Positions 41,555-51,497 of a stretch of DNA of 64,000 nt are shown here, in pieces (within the stretch, counting starts at the first letter, position 1; each line of letters begins with the position of its first letter). The DNA lies in contig NZ_SWJE01000003.1 in the NCBI RefSeq assembly GCF_005144415.1, positions 248,001 to 312,000 on the forward strand. Reading direction: 5' to 3'. Made by a program: the position numbers and the translations under genes. Source of the stretch: Trinickia terrae. GTDB taxonomy: Bacteria; Pseudomonadota; Gammaproteobacteria; Burkholderiales; Burkholderiaceae. The notes under the pieces were generated by a model that was given only the letters and a program-made list of their open reading frames with translations, did no database searches and had not been told where the DNA came from.

Positions 41555-41630
41555 GAGATACGAGGCGAGGAGAGTGCTTGCGATACTACAACGAACGCGG
41601 GGACCGCCGGCGGGCGGCGGAAACGGCAAC

Positions 41631-41662
41631 AAAAAACCCAGCCGCCGCGAAGCCGCTGGGTT
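41631..41662 (-). terminator. Terminator of purH
   Basis: On the minus strand AACCCAGC and GCTGGGTT form a stem followed by a run of T. It separates fis-purH from ruvCAB. Confidence 0.75.
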
Positions 41663-41691
41663 CCTTGACAGGCGCAGGAAACGCGCCGGGC

Positions 41692-43257
41692 TTAGTGGCG
41701 GAAGTGCCGCACGCCCGTCACGACCATCGCGATGTTGTGCTCGTCGGCGGCGGCGATCACTTCGTCGTCGCGCATCGAGCCGCCCGGCTGGATCACGCAG
41801 GTCGCGCCCGCCGCGACCACGACGTCGAGGCCGTCGCGGAACGGGAAGAACGCATCCGAAGCGACCGCCGAGCTGTTCAGCGACAGCCCCGCGTTCTGCG
41901 CCTTGATGCTCGCGATGCGCGCGGAATCGACGCGGCTCATCTGGCCCGCGCCCACACCCAGCGTCATGCCTTTGCCGCAGAAGACGATCGCGTTCGACTT
42001 CACGAACTTCGCGACGCGCCAGGCGAACAGCAGGTCATCCATTTCCTGCGGCGTCGGGTGGCGCTTCGTGACGACGCGCAGCTCGCGCGGCTGCACGTTC
42101 TTCGCATCCAGCGATTGCACGAGCAGGCCGCCGCCGACGCGCTTCAGATCGAACGCGTTATGCCCCTCGCCGAGCGCGATTTCCAGCAAACGCACGTTCT
42201 GCTTGGCGGCGAACACCTGCGTCGCGGCGTCCGAGAACGCCGGCGCGATCAGCACTTCGACGAACTGCTTCGCGACGGCCTGCGCCGTTGCCTCGTCGAC
42301 TTCGCGGTTGAACGCGATGATGCCGCCGAACGCGGAGGTCGGGTCGGTCTGGAACGCCTTCGCGTAGGCTTCGCCCGGGTTCGCGCCGACAGCCACGCCG
42401 CACGGGTTCGCGTGCTTGATGATCACGCACGCCGGGACGTCGAAGGTCTTTACGCATTCCCAGGCGGCGTCGGAGTCGGCGATGTTGTTGTACGACAGCT
42501 CCTTGCCCTGCAGCTGGCGGTAGTCCGCGAGCGCGCCCGCCGGCACGGCGATGTCGCGGTAGAACGCCGCGCTCTGGTGCGGGTTCTCGCCGTAGCGCAG
42601 GTCCTGCACTTTCTCGAACGCGAGGTTGAACGTCGCCGGATAGGTGTTGCGCTCCTTGTGCGACAGCGCTTCGGTCAGGCTCGTCAGGTAGTTCGTGATC
42701 GCGCCGTCGTATTGCGCGGTGTGCGCGAAAACCTTCGTCGCGAGGCGGAAGTTCGTCTTGTAGCCGACCTTGTTGCCGTTGCCGCGCATTTCGTCGAGCA
42801 CCGCCGCGTAGTCGGCCGGGTCGACCACGACCGTCACGTCGCGATGGTTTTTCGCGGCGGAGCGCAGCATCGTCGGGCCGCCGATGTCGATGTTCTCGAT
42901 CGCGTCTTCCAGCGTGCATTCGTCCTTCGACACGGTCGCGACGAACGGATACAGGTTCACGACGAGCAGGTCGATCGTCGGGATGTCGTGCTTCTCGAGC
43001 GCGGCCATGTGCTCTGGCAGGTCGCGGCGCGCGAGGATGCCGCCGTGCACCTTCGGGTGCAGCGTCTTCACGCGCCCGTCGAGCATTTCCGGAAAGCCGG
43101 TGTAGTCGGCGACTTCGGTGACGGAAAGGCCCGCGTCCGCGAGCAGTTTCGCGGTGCCGCCGGTCGACAGGATCTTGACCCCGAGCTCCGACAGCGATTT
43201 GGCGAAATCGACGATGCCGGACTTGTCGGAAACGGAGATGAGCGCTTGCTTGATCAT
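41692..43257 (-). CDS. purH: Bifunctional AICAR transformylase/IMP cyclohydrolase
   Basis: A 521-residue PurH doing the last two steps to IMP. The N-terminal methylglyoxal-synthase-like cyclohydrolase domain ([15 protein letters not shown]... [14 protein letters not shown], residues 1-150) precedes the transformylase domain with the catalytic KHANPCG and the AFGGIIAFN segment. The length matches the family. It is 37 bases downstream of fis. Confidence 0.97.
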   Translation of the reverse strand: MIKQALISVSDKSGIVDFAKSLSELGVKILSTGGTAKLLADAGLSVTEVADYTGFPEMLDGRVKTLHPKVHGGILARRDLPEHMAALEKHDIPTIDLLVVNLYPFVATVSKDECTLEDAIENIDIGGPTMLRSAAKNHRDVTVVVDPADYAAVLDEMRGNGNKVGYKTNFRLATKVFAHTAQYDGAITNYLTSLTEALSHKERNTYPATFNLAFEKVQDLRYGENPHQSAAFYRDIAVPAGALADYRQLQGKELSYNNIADSDAAWECVKTFDVPACVIIKHANPCGVAVGANPGEAYAKAFQTDPTSAFGGIIAFNREVDEATAQAVAKQFVEVLIAPAFSDAATQVFAAKQNVRLLEIALGEGHNAFDLKRVGGGLLVQSLDAKNVQPRELRVVTKRHPTPQEMDDLLFAWRVAKFVKSNAIVFCGKGMTLGVGAGQMSRVDSARIASIKAQNAGLSLNSSAVASDAFFPFRDGLDVVVAAGATCVIQPGGSMRDDEVIAAADEHNIAMVVTGVRHFRH

Positions 43258-43294
43258 GATGAAAAGGCCGAGGAGGGTCGAGAGCGGCGCGGAA

Positions 43295-43528
43295 TTACAG
43301 CAGGCCGTGCTGCTGCAGCTTCTTGCGCAACGTGTTGCGGTTGATGCCGAGATATTCGGCGGCGAGCGACTGGTTGCCGCCCGCTTGCTCGAGCACCACC
43401 TCGAGCATGGGTTTTTCGACGCACGACATCACCATTTCATAGATGTCGTGCGGATTCGAGCCGTCAAGATCCTGGAAGTACATGCCCAGGCTGTTGCGGA
43501 CGCATTGTTCGATGTTGTGCTTGCTCAT
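43295..43528 (-). CDS. fis: Fis-family nucleoid/DNA-binding protein
   Basis: 77 residues, shorter than the 98 of E. coli Fis, as is usual in betaproteobacteria. The C-terminal helix-turn-helix [23 protein letters not shown] is conserved in this class. It overlaps the end of dusB by four bases, the widespread dusB-fis arrangement, which couples translation of both. Confidence 0.95.
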   Translation of the reverse strand: MSKHNIEQCVRNSLGMYFQDLDGSNPHDIYEMVMSCVEKPMLEVVLEQAGGNQSLAAEYLGINRNTLRKKLQQHGLL

Positions 43529-44601
43529 GCTGCTAGTCGGTCGGTTTTGTTCGGCTCGCCGGTTTTGCCGGCTTCGTCGCTTGCCTCGTCATCGACGTAG
43601 ACGAGACGATCGGAGAGCGTTTTCTGCTCGTCAAAGAACGCATTGACGGCGAGCAGTTGCTCGCGTGTCGTATCGAGCGTGTTCATCCGGTGACGGAATG
43701 CGTTGGCGCCCGAAAGGCCGCGAGTGTACCAGCCGATGTGCTTGCGCGCAGTATGCACGCCGGTGAATTCGCCGTAGAACGCGTAGTGGTCTTCCAGGTG
43801 CTCGTTCATCACCTGCTGGATTTCGTCGATGCGCGGCGGCTGCAGCAATTCGCCGGTTTGCAGGAAATGCTCGATTTCGCGGAACAGCCACGGGCGCCCC
43901 TGCGCCGCGCGGCCGATCATGATCGCGTCGGCGCCGGTGGCCGCCAGTACCGCCTTGGCTTTTTGCGGCGACGTAATGTCGCCGTTCGCGACGACCGGGA
44001 TGCGCACCGCGGCCTTTACCGCGGCGATCGTCTCGTACTCGGCTTCGCCGTGGTAGAGATCGGCGCGCGTTCGGCCGTGCACGGTCAGCATCGAGATGCC
44101 GGCGCTTTCGGCAAGCCGCGCCACCTTGACGGCATTCCTGTTCTCGCGGTTCCAGCCGGTGCGGATCTTCAGCGTGACAGGCACGGCGTCCGGCCCCGTG
44201 CCGACCGCCGCGACCACGGCTTCGACGATGCGCACGACGAGCGGCTCGTTCTGCAACAGCGCGGAGCCCGCCGCGACGTTGCAGACCTTCTTCGCCGGAC
44301 AGCCCATGTTGATGTCGATGATTTGCGCGCCGCTTGCGACGTTGTAGCGTGCGGCCTCGGCCATCATCGCCGGGTCGGCCCCCGCGATCTGGACCGCGAT
44401 CGGCTCGACTTCGCCCGCGTGGTTCGCGCGGCGCATGGTTTTCTCGCTTTTCCACAGCTGCGCGTTCGACGCGACCATCTCGGAGACCGCATAGCCCGCT
44501 CCGAGCCGCTTGCACAATTGGCGGAATGGCCGGTCGGTCACCCCGGCCATCGGGGCGACGAACAGGTTGTTGCGCAGATTGTGGGATCCGAGCGTAGGCA
44601 T
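43525..44601 (-). CDS. dusB: tRNA-dihydrouridine synthase B
   Basis: A 358-residue FMN enzyme that reduces uridines in the tRNA D-loop. Markers are NLFVAPMAGVTDRPFR, the catalytic-cysteine loop INMGCPAKKVCNV, the LTVHGRTRADLY segment and IPVVANGDITSP. ATG 44601 (MPTLGSHNLRNN); the preceding frame is an extension. It forms an operon with fis. Confidence 0.95.
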   Translation of the reverse strand: MPTLGSHNLRNNLFVAPMAGVTDRPFRQLCKRLGAGYAVSEMVASNAQLWKSEKTMRRANHAGEVEPIAVQIAGADPAMMAEAARYNVASGAQIIDINMGCPAKKVCNVAAGSALLQNEPLVVRIVEAVVAAVGTGPDAVPVTLKIRTGWNRENRNAVKVARLAESAGISMLTVHGRTRADLYHGEAEYETIAAVKAAVRIPVVANGDITSPQKAKAVLAATGADAIMIGRAAQGRPWLFREIEHFLQTGELLQPPRIDEIQQVMNEHLEDHYAFYGEFTGVHTARKHIGWYTRGLSGANAFRHRMNTLDTTREQLLAVNAFFDEQKTLSDRLVYVDDEASDEAGKTGEPNKTDRLAA

Positions 44602-44726
44602 GGCTGAGCGGGCAGGCGCGCGGGCGGCGCCGGGAGCGTGGTGCGACGGGAAACGCATATTTTAGCGTTAACGGCGCGCGTCAGACCGGTCGCTACGTGT
44701 CGGGCTCGGTACGAATTCCGCAGCCG

Positions 44727-45983
44727 TCAGCGCCGCTGCCCGAACATCATCTGCCGCGCGAGCGCCGTCTTTGCCGCCGGCATCAGCTCGAGCCCGGCGA
44801 GCGCGAGTCCGCGCAGCGTCGCGAGCGGGCCGAAGTCGATCGTGAAGAGGCGGGCCAGCGTGTCGGTGGCGCCGATCGTCAGACGCCTGTCGAGCGCGCG
44901 GCGCTCGGCGAACGAGGCCAGCGCAAGCGGCGTTGCGCCGTGCACGGAGAGCGCGTCGGCGAGCGCATGCGCGTCGCGCAAGCCGAGATTCAGCCCCTGG
45001 CCCGCGACCGGATGCAGCGTTTGCGCCGCGTTGCCGATGGCGACGACGCGGCCTTTGACGAGCGTGTCGACGGCGTTCAGTCCGAGCGGGAATGAAGCCC
45101 GGCCGGTGATCGCCTCGAAGCGGCCCATGCGCGAGCCGAACGCCGTGCCCAGTTCGGCGAGGAATTCCGCGTCCGAAAGCCGCGCGCGGCGCGCGGCTTC
45201 CTCTGGGTCCGAGCACCAGACGAGCGCGTAGTCGGCGTTACGCGCGCCGCCCATCGGCAGCAGTGCGATCGGCCCTTCCGGCGTGAAACGCTCCCAGGCG
45301 ACGTGCGGCTGCGGCGCCGACACGGTGACCGTGCCGACCAGCGCCGTCTGTTTGTAGTCGCGCGTGCTGCCCGGCTTGCCGGCGCCCGAATTCGCGCCCG
45401 CTTGCTCGAGACTCGAGCCGTTGCGGCGCTGATCCTGATAGAGGCCGCCTTCTGCGTTCACGAGCAGGCGCGTGCGCAGGCTGCGCGCGCCTTGCGCGTT
45501 CTCGATCGGCAACGTGATGCCGTCGTGCTCGGCGAGCGGCGGCAGCGCCGCGGTCGACGTCAACCAATGGACTTGCGTGCGCCGCACGGCCTGCGCGAGC
45601 GTCCGCACGATCGACCCGTAGCGTGCGACGTAGCCGAGCGCGGGCAGCTCGTGCTCGCCGTGCTCGATCAGCGTGCGTCCGAAGTGGCCGCGCTGCGACA
45701 CGTGGATGCGCTCGATCGCGGTGGCGTCCGCGGGCCATGCCGCGAGCGGCTCGAGCAGCATGCGGCTGCCTTGCGACACGGCGATCGCGCGCGGGTCGCC
45801 GGCGGCTTGCTCCGGCTCGCGCGCGTCGACAAGCGCAATCGACAGCGCCTGCGTCGCGCTGCGCCGCGCGAGCCATGCCGCGAGCGCAAGGCCGACCGGC
45901 CCGGCGCCGACGATCGTCACGTCGAAATCGAATGGCTGCCCGGCGTCGGGATGCGCGCCGGCAGGGGCTGGGGCTTCTTTCAT
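44727..45983 (-). CDS. ubiH: UbiH/COQ6-family FAD monooxygenase
   Basis: A 418-residue flavin hydroxylase, probably for the ubiquinone ring. The Rossmann motif is VTIVGAGPVGLALAAWLARR (near residue 22), and the second FAD motif GNAAQTLHPVAGQGLNLGLRDA (about residues 317-338) is diagnostic of UbiH/UbiF/VisC. The position of ring hydroxylation (C-5, C-6 or C-1) cannot be decided, so the symbol is tentative. It follows pepP, which accompanies ubiH in many proteobacteria. Confidence 0.9.
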   Translation of the reverse strand: MKEAPAPAGAHPDAGQPFDFDVTIVGAGPVGLALAAWLARRSATQALSIALVDAREPEQAAGDPRAIAVSQGSRMLLEPLAAWPADATAIERIHVSQRGHFGRTLIEHGEHELPALGYVARYGSIVRTLAQAVRRTQVHWLTSTAALPPLAEHDGITLPIENAQGARSLRTRLLVNAEGGLYQDQRRNGSSLEQAGANSGAGKPGSTRDYKQTALVGTVTVSAPQPHVAWERFTPEGPIALLPMGGARNADYALVWCSDPEEAARRARLSDAEFLAELGTAFGSRMGRFEAITGRASFPLGLNAVDTLVKGRVVAIGNAAQTLHPVAGQGLNLGLRDAHALADALSVHGATPLALASFAERRALDRRLTIGATDTLARLFTIDFGPLATLRGLALAGLELMPAAKTALARQMMFGQRR

Positions 45984-45999
45984 CGTACGGAAACGGTTC

Positions 46000-47403
46000 T
46001 TATGCTTGTGGCGCGCCGGCCTGGCCGTCGCGCATCAGCGCCTCGATCTCGCCGGCCGCGACCGGTACGTCGCGCGTCATCAGCTCGCAGCCTTCGGCGG
46101 TGACGATGGCGTCGTCCTCGATGCGAATGCCGATGTTCCAGTAGCGCTCCGGCACGTTCTCGGCCGCACGCACGTAGAGGCCAGGCTCGATCGTGAGCGT
46201 CATCGAGGCTTGAAGCACGCGCGACGGCAGCGCACCCGTTTCGTCCGGCGCGGCGTGCCGCTCGCGATAGTCGCCGCAGTCGTGCACGTCCATGCCGAGC
46301 CAGTGGCCGGTGCGGTGCATGTAGAACGGCGTGTAGGCGCGCTCGGCGATCACGTCGTCGACCGACGAGAAGCGCTGGCGGTCGACGATCCCGGTGTCGA
46401 GCAAGCCCTGCGACAGCACGCGCACGGCTGCCCGATGGGGCGTGTCGAAATTCGCGCCGGCGCGGGTTGCGTCGATGGCCGCCTGCTGCGCGGCGAGCAC
46501 GATGTCGTACAGCTCGCGCTGGGCCGGCGAGAAGCGGCCGTTGGCCGGGAAGGTGCGGGTGATGTCGGAGGCGTAGCCGTCGAGTTCGCAGGCGGCGTCG
46601 ATCAGGATCAGGTCGCCGTCCCGGGCGATTGCGTTGCCGGCCGGGTAGTGCAGCACGCACGCGTTGGCGCCGGCTGCGACGATCGATCCGTAGGCGGGCG
46701 CCTGGGCGCCGCGGCGCCGGAAGGTGTACAGCAGTTCCGCTTCGAGCTCGTACTCGCGGACGCCGGGCCGGCAGGCCTGCATCGCGCGGCGGTGAGCCTC
46801 GGCGGAAATCCGGGCGGCGCGGCGCATGATCGCGAGCTCGTGCTCGTCCTTGAAGAGCCGCATCTCGTCGAGCACCGGCAGCAGGTCGTGCAGCACGGCC
46901 GGCGCCGTCACGCCGCTGCGGCTTTGCGCGCGCACGGTGTCGAGCCAGCGGCGCAGCTGTTCGTCCAGTTCCGTCGACGCGCCGAACCCGTAGTGCAGCG
47001 CGGGGGCGTCGGCGACGAGGCGCGGCATCTGGGTGTCGAGTTCGTCTACGGGCAAGGCGGCGTCCAGGCCAAAGGCCTCGCGCGCGCCTTCCGGGCCGAA
47101 GCGGAAGCCTTCCCACGTCTCCCGCTTCGGGTCTTTCGCGCGGCAAAAGAGCGTCGACGCGGGTTTACCGGACTTTGCGCCGGCATCGAGCACGAGCACG
47201 GCTTCGGGTTCGGTGAAGCCGGTCAGGTAGTAGAAGTAGCTGTCGTGGCGGTATGGATAATCGGCGTCGCGGTTGCGCAGCACTTCGCGCGCGGTCGGGA
47301 CGATGGCGATGCCGCCGCCCGCGGCGCGCAGCGCGTCGAGCAAGCGCTCGCGGCGGCTGCGGTAGACGTCCGTGGCGATGGAGAGTTCGGTCGGCTGATT
47401 CAT
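46000..47403 (-). CDS. pepP: Xaa-Pro aminopeptidase
   Basis: A 467-residue aminopeptidase P that removes an N-terminal residue before proline. An N-terminal creatinase-like domain (residues 1-170) is followed by the pita-bread metallopeptidase fold. Metal ligands lie in LILIDAACELDGYASDITR (two Asp), MHRTGHWLGMDVHD (His), MTLTIEPGLYV (Glu) and IRIEDDAIV (Glu). It is 16 bases upstream of ubiH on the same strand. Confidence 0.95.
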   Translation of the reverse strand: MNQPTELSIATDVYRSRRERLLDALRAAGGGIAIVPTAREVLRNRDADYPYRHDSYFYYLTGFTEPEAVLVLDAGAKSGKPASTLFCRAKDPKRETWEGFRFGPEGAREAFGLDAALPVDELDTQMPRLVADAPALHYGFGASTELDEQLRRWLDTVRAQSRSGVTAPAVLHDLLPVLDEMRLFKDEHELAIMRRAARISAEAHRRAMQACRPGVREYELEAELLYTFRRRGAQAPAYGSIVAAGANACVLHYPAGNAIARDGDLILIDAACELDGYASDITRTFPANGRFSPAQRELYDIVLAAQQAAIDATRAGANFDTPHRAAVRVLSQGLLDTGIVDRQRFSSVDDVIAERAYTPFYMHRTGHWLGMDVHDCGDYRERHAAPDETGALPSRVLQASMTLTIEPGLYVRAAENVPERYWNIGIRIEDDAIVTAEGCELMTRDVPVAAGEIEALMRDGQAGAPQA

Positions 47404-47644
47404 CGTGCGATTGTAGCGCTCAATTCATGAACCCTCAGGGGCGTGCCGGTCATCCGACGGACGCCGTGCCGCGTTGTCGTTAAGGACACCCGGTTTAGGG
47501 GTGCCCGGCTCAGGGGGCGCGTCTTGCCGGCGACGCTGTTGCATTCCATCCACACGCCCGAAACGGCCGATATGATGGCGGCGCGCGACCGCCGGTATGA
47601 TCGTCGGCAACGTATACTCTTCCTCGCTATTTTGAGAAAGGCAG

Positions 47645-48256
47645 ATGATGAAATTAATCGGTTCGCTCAGCAGCCCCTTCACCCGCAAGGCCCGGGTCGT
47701 GCTCGCTGAAAAGAAAATCGACTACCAACTGGTGCTCGAGGATGTCTGGGCGCTGGATTCGACCATCCACCAGTTCAATCCGATCGGGAAGGTGCCGTGC
47801 CTGGTGATGGAGGACGGGGAAGCCGTGTTCGACTCGCGCGTGATCTGCGAGTACGTCGATACCTTGTCGCCGGTCGGCAAGCTGATTCCGCAGTCCGGGC
47901 GCGAGCGCATCGAGGTGCGCTGCTGGGAGGCGCTCGCCGACGGCGTTCTCGACGCCGCAGTGCTGATTCGCCTGGAGAGCACGCAGCGTCCCGAGGAGCA
48001 TCGCGTCGAGTCGTGGGTGGAGCGCCAGCAGCGCAAGATCGACGAAGGGCTCGTCGCGATGTCGCAAGGCCTCGGCGGGAACGCCTGGTGTTCCGGCAAT
48101 CACTATTCGCTCGCCGACATCGCGCTCGGCTGCGTGCTCGGCTATCTCGACTTCCGCTTCCCGGAATTGAGCTGGCGCGACAAGCATCCCAATCTCGACA
48201 AGCACTTCATGAAGCTGTCGCAACGGCAGTCGTTCGTCGATACGATCCCGGCTTGA
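47645..48256 (+). CDS. Glutathione S-transferase family protein (YibF-like)
   Basis: A 203-residue protein. The thioredoxin-like N-terminal domain (MKLIGSLSSPFTRKARVVLAEKKID, catalytic-type Ser in SSPF) has the cis-proline segment IGKVPCLVMEDGEAVFDSRVI. An all-helical C-terminal GST domain follows. It resembles E. coli YibF more than SspA. The substrate is unknown. ATG 47645, or 47648 three bases later. It is divergent from pepP; a TATACT at 47613-47618 may be its -10. Confidence 0.9.
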   Translation: MMKLIGSLSSPFTRKARVVLAEKKIDYQLVLEDVWALDSTIHQFNPIGKVPCLVMEDGEAVFDSRVICEYVDTLSPVGKLIPQSGRERIEVRCWEALADGVLDAAVLIRLESTQRPEEHRVESWVERQQRKIDEGLVAMSQGLGGNAWCSGNHYSLADIALGCVLGYLDFRFPELSWRDKHPNLDKHFMKLSQRQSFVDTIPA

Positions 48257-48431
48257 GCGGGCGGGCGCCGGTCGCCCGTCTGAGATCTCTCTTGCAGTGG
48301 CAAGCATCTGTGCGTCTGCGCACGGAACGCTTTTGAGCTGATGTTTACGGTCTTTCCACCGGCCACAGGTTCCAGGCCAGGAGAGGCCGACAGCGATCCA
48401 GCAGCGGTCGGTGAGGCATTGGCGTTGACGC

Positions 48432-50045
48432 TCAGGCCGTCAACGCGCCGTCTTCCTTCAGCGCGAACGAATCGCTGCGCGCGAGCGGCCACCACTTCTC
48501 GTACATCGCGAAACGATGGTTGCCGTTGAGCAGGTCGTTCGGCTGCAGATAGCAGAGCAGCTCCGACATCAGCTTCACCTCATGCGACGACACGCGCCGC
48601 ACGATGTGGTGCGCGCGCAAGTCGGTCGGATGCCGGAGGCCCGCCGCCTGGACGATTTCCTGCAGCGCGTGCAGCGTGTTGTGATGGAAGTTGAACACGC
48701 GGTCGGCCTTGTCCGGCACGACGACCGCGCGCTGGCGCACGGGGTCCTGCGTCGCGACGCCGGTCGGGCAGCGGCCGGTGTGGCAGGTCTGCGCCTGGAT
48801 GCAGCCGACCGCGAACATGAAGCCGCGCGCCGCGTTGACCCAGTCGGCGCCGATCGCGAGCGTGCGCGCGATGTCGAACGCGGTGATCATCTTGCCGCTC
48901 GCGCCGATGCGGATCTTGTCGCGCAAGCCGATGCCGACGAGCGTGTTGTGCACGAGCAGCAGCCCCTCCTGCAGCGGCACGCCGACGTGGTCGGTGAACT
49001 CCAGCGGCGCCGCGCCCGTGCCGCCCTCCGCGCCGTCGACGACGATGAAGTCCGGCACGATCCCGGTCTCCAGCATCGCCTTGGCGATGCCGAAGAACTC
49101 CCACGGATGCCCGATGCAGAGCTTGAAGCCGGTCGGCTTGCCGCCCGACAGCGTGCGCAGGCGGTCGACGAATTCGAGCAGCCCGCGCGGCGTCGAGAAC
49201 TCCGAGTGCGAGGCGGGCGAGATGCAGTCGCGGCCCATCGGCACGCCGCGCGTCTCGGCGATTTCAGGGGTGATCTTGGCGGCCGGCAGCACCCCGCCGT
49301 GGCCGGGCTTCGCACCTTGCGAGAGCTTCACCTCGATCATCTTCACTTGCGGCTCGCGCGCCTGCTTGGCGAACTTGTCGGCGTTGAACGTGCCGTTGTC
49401 GTTGCGGCAGCCGAAGTAGCCCGATGCGACCTCCCAGATGATGTCGCCGCCATGCTCGCGGTGATATTTCGACATCGAGCCTTCGCCGGTGTCGTGCGCG
49501 AAGTTGCCCTTCTTCGCGCCGAGATTGAGCGAGCGGATCGCGTTCGCCGACAGCGAGCCGAAGCTCATCGCCGAGATGTTGAAGATCGACATCGAATACG
49601 GCTGCGCCCGATCGGCGCCGACCGTGATGCGGAAGTCGTGGCCGTCGAGCTTGGTCGGCGCGATCGAATGGCTGATCCATTCGTGCGCGACCGCCTTCAC
49701 GTCGAGCTCGGTGCCGTAGGGGCGGCTGTCGACCTCGTTCTTCGAGCGCTGGTAGACGATGCTGCGCTGGGCGCGCGAGAACGGCTTCTCGTCGGTGTCG
49801 TCCTCGACGAAGTACTGACGGATCTCCGGCCGGATGAACTCGAACATGAAGCGCAGGTGGCCCCAGATCGGGTAGTTGCGCAGGATGCTGTGGCGTTCCT
49901 GGTTCAGGTCGAAGAGGCCAAGCGCGACGAGGGCAAGCGGGATCGCGATCCACAGCCACGAGATCGAGTGCGCCGCGGCCAGGACGGCGCAGGCCGCGAA
50001 GAGCAGCACGGCGCACCACATCGCGAGATAGCGTCGAGAAAACAT
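48432..50045 (-). CDS. Membrane-anchored FMN-binding glutamate synthase family protein
   Basis: A 537-residue protein related to the synthase half of the large glutamate synthase subunit but lacking the amidotransferase domain. Two N-terminal membrane helices (YLAMWCAVLLFAACAVLAA and SWLWIAIPLALVALGLF) anchor it. The FMN barrel includes ISAMSFGSLSANAI, KLSQGAKPGHGG and VDGAEGGTGAAP. The iron-sulfur cysteines are CIQAQTCHTGRCPTG. The start is ATG 50045 (MFSRRYLAMW). The true substrate and electron partner of this family branch are not known. Confidence 0.9.
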   Translation of the reverse strand: MFSRRYLAMWCAVLLFAACAVLAAAHSISWLWIAIPLALVALGLFDLNQERHSILRNYPIWGHLRFMFEFIRPEIRQYFVEDDTDEKPFSRAQRSIVYQRSKNEVDSRPYGTELDVKAVAHEWISHSIAPTKLDGHDFRITVGADRAQPYSMSIFNISAMSFGSLSANAIRSLNLGAKKGNFAHDTGEGSMSKYHREHGGDIIWEVASGYFGCRNDNGTFNADKFAKQAREPQVKMIEVKLSQGAKPGHGGVLPAAKITPEIAETRGVPMGRDCISPASHSEFSTPRGLLEFVDRLRTLSGGKPTGFKLCIGHPWEFFGIAKAMLETGIVPDFIVVDGAEGGTGAAPLEFTDHVGVPLQEGLLLVHNTLVGIGLRDKIRIGASGKMITAFDIARTLAIGADWVNAARGFMFAVGCIQAQTCHTGRCPTGVATQDPVRQRAVVVPDKADRVFNFHHNTLHALQEIVQAAGLRHPTDLRAHHIVRRVSSHEVKLMSELLCYLQPNDLLNGNHRFAMYEKWWPLARSDSFALKEDGALTA

Positions 50046-50205
50046 GAGGGCTCCAAGGCGGTAACGGATCGCCGCGACAGGGCCGTCTTGTGTCGGTCGG
50101 GGGCGCGGGCGGCCTCGGTCGCGGGTGGGACAACACGCCGGTGCGGCCAACGGCCGCCGTCACCGGGGTTGCGCAAGTCTACCCGTAATGCGGTCAGCAC
50201 GCGCT

Positions 50206-50267
50206 GGGCCGCCCCGAGCGTGCTGACAGCCCCCTCGGGGGGCAGCGAACGAAGTGAGCGTGGGGGC
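50206..50267 (+). repeat. 62-bp intergenic repeat, copy A
   Basis: GGGCCGCCCC...GTGGGGGC matches the reverse complement of 51498-51559 at about 56 of 62 positions. It has a CCCCCTCGGGGGG hairpin core. It lies just beyond the mnmA stop and may act as a terminator. From memory, peptides translated from this element (PSGGSERSERGG) are common in spurious ORFs of Burkholderiales, so it is probably a dispersed repeat. Confidence 0.75.
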
Positions 50268-50277
50268 GCGCTATTTG

Positions 50278-51477
50278 TCAGCGTGCTTCGAGAAGCGCAG
50301 CCGAGGGACGGTTCGCGGCCGGCTGTGCCGTGCTGGCGTGCTCGATGATGCCGCCGCCCAGGCACACGTCGCCGTCGTAGAGGACCGCGGATTGGCCCGG
50401 CGTGACCGCCCATTGCTTCGCATCGAACGTCAGCTCGAAATGGGCGTCGCCGGATGCGCTGAACGCCTCGGCCGCGCCTAAGCCGGCCGCACCTAAGCCG
50501 GCCGCGCCTAAGCCGGCCGCGCCGAACGTGCAGCCAGCGTCGGCTTGCCGGTAGCGGGTCTTCGCGCCGCACCGCATGCCCGGCTCGGGCGCCGCGCCCG
50601 CGACCCAGCTCGTGTTGCCCGCGATCAGCGTCTCGGACAGCAGCCACGGATGGTCGTGCCCCTGCACGACATAGAGCGTATTCGACGGGATGTCCTTGCC
50701 CGCGACGAACCACGGCTCGCCGCTGCCCGTCTTGCTGCCGCCGAGCCCGATGCCTTTGCGCTGGCCGAACGTGTAGAACGCGAGCCCGATATGCTCGCCG
50801 ACGGTCTTGCCGTCGGGCGTCTTCATCGGTCCCGGCTGGGTCGGCAGGTAGCGGTTCAGGAAGTCGCGGAACGGGCGCTCGCCGATGAAGCAGATCCCTG
50901 TCGAATCCTTCTTCTTCGCGTTCGGCAGGCCGATCTGCGCGGCGATCTCGCGGACTTTCGTCTTCGGGATTTCGCCGAGCGGGAAGAGCGTCTTCGACAG
51001 TTGCGCCTGGTTCAGGCGGTGCAGGAAGTAGGACTGATCCTTGGTGTGGTCGAGCGCCTTCAAGAGCTCGAAGCGGCCGTCGATCTCGCGTACGCGAGCA
51101 TAGTGGCCAGTCGCGATCGTCTCGCCGCCGAGCGACATCGCGTGATCGAGAAACGCCTTGAACTTGATCTCGGCGTTGCAGAGCACGTCCGGGTTCGGCG
51201 TGCGGCCGGCCGAGTACTCGCGCAGGAACTCCGCGAACACGCGGTCCTTGTATTCGGCGGCGAAGTTGACCGCTTCGACGTCGATGCCGATCAGGTCGGC
51301 GACCGAGACGACGTCGATCCAGTCCTGCCGTGTCGAGCAGTACTCGCTGTCGTCGTCGTCCTCCCAGTTCTTCATGAAGAGGCCGACGACTTCATAGCCT
51401 TGTTCCTTGAGCAGCCAGGCGGTCACCGACGAATCGACGCCCCCCGACATGCCCACTACTACACGTTGCTTGCTCAT
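50278..51477 (-). CDS. mnmA: tRNA 2-thiouridylase
   Basis: A 399-residue MnmA that thiolates the wobble uridine of Lys, Glu and Gln tRNAs. The PP-loop is [10 protein letters not shown] (residues 9-18), catalytic Cys in [11 protein letters not shown] and persulfide Cys in [10 protein letters not shown]. It is about 30 residues longer than typical because of an in-frame GAAGL tandem repeat near residues 317-336 in the C-terminal beta domain. nudJ is immediately upstream, as in E. coli. Confidence 0.96.
   Translation of the reverse strand: MSKQRVVVGMSGGVDSSVTAWLLKEQGYEVVGLFMKNWEDDDDSEYCSTRQDWIDVVSVADLIGIDVEAVNFAAEYKDRVFAEFLREYSAGRTPNPDVLCNAEIKFKAFLDHAMSLGGETIATGHYARVREIDGRFELLKALDHTKDQSYFLHRLNQAQLSKTLFPLGEIPKTKVREIAAQIGLPNAKKKDSTGICFIGERPFRDFLNRYLPTQPGPMKTPDGKTVGEHIGLAFYTFGQRKGIGLGGSKTGSGEPWFVAGKDIPSNTLYVVQGHDHPWLLSETLIAGNTSWVAGAAPEPGMRCGAKTRYRQADAGCTFGAAGLGAAGLGAAGLGAAEAFSASGDAHFELTFDAKQWAVTPGQSAVLYDGDVCLGGGIIEHASTAQPAANRPSAALLEAR
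50471..50527 (-). repeat. 15-bp tandem repeat inside mnmA
   Basis: Three and a half copies of a 15-bp unit (plus strand GCCGCGCCTAAGCCG) encode GAAGL repeats. The copies differ by a single base, so the array is recent, and changes in copy number would stay in frame. Confidence 0.9.
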
Positions 51478-51497
51478 AAGTTCACTGAATTAAAACG

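Noticed and set aside
50479-50519. mnmA tandem repeat considered as an operator cluster
   Set aside because: It lies inside the coding region, keeps the frame and encodes a regular peptide, so a coding minisatellite is the simpler reading.
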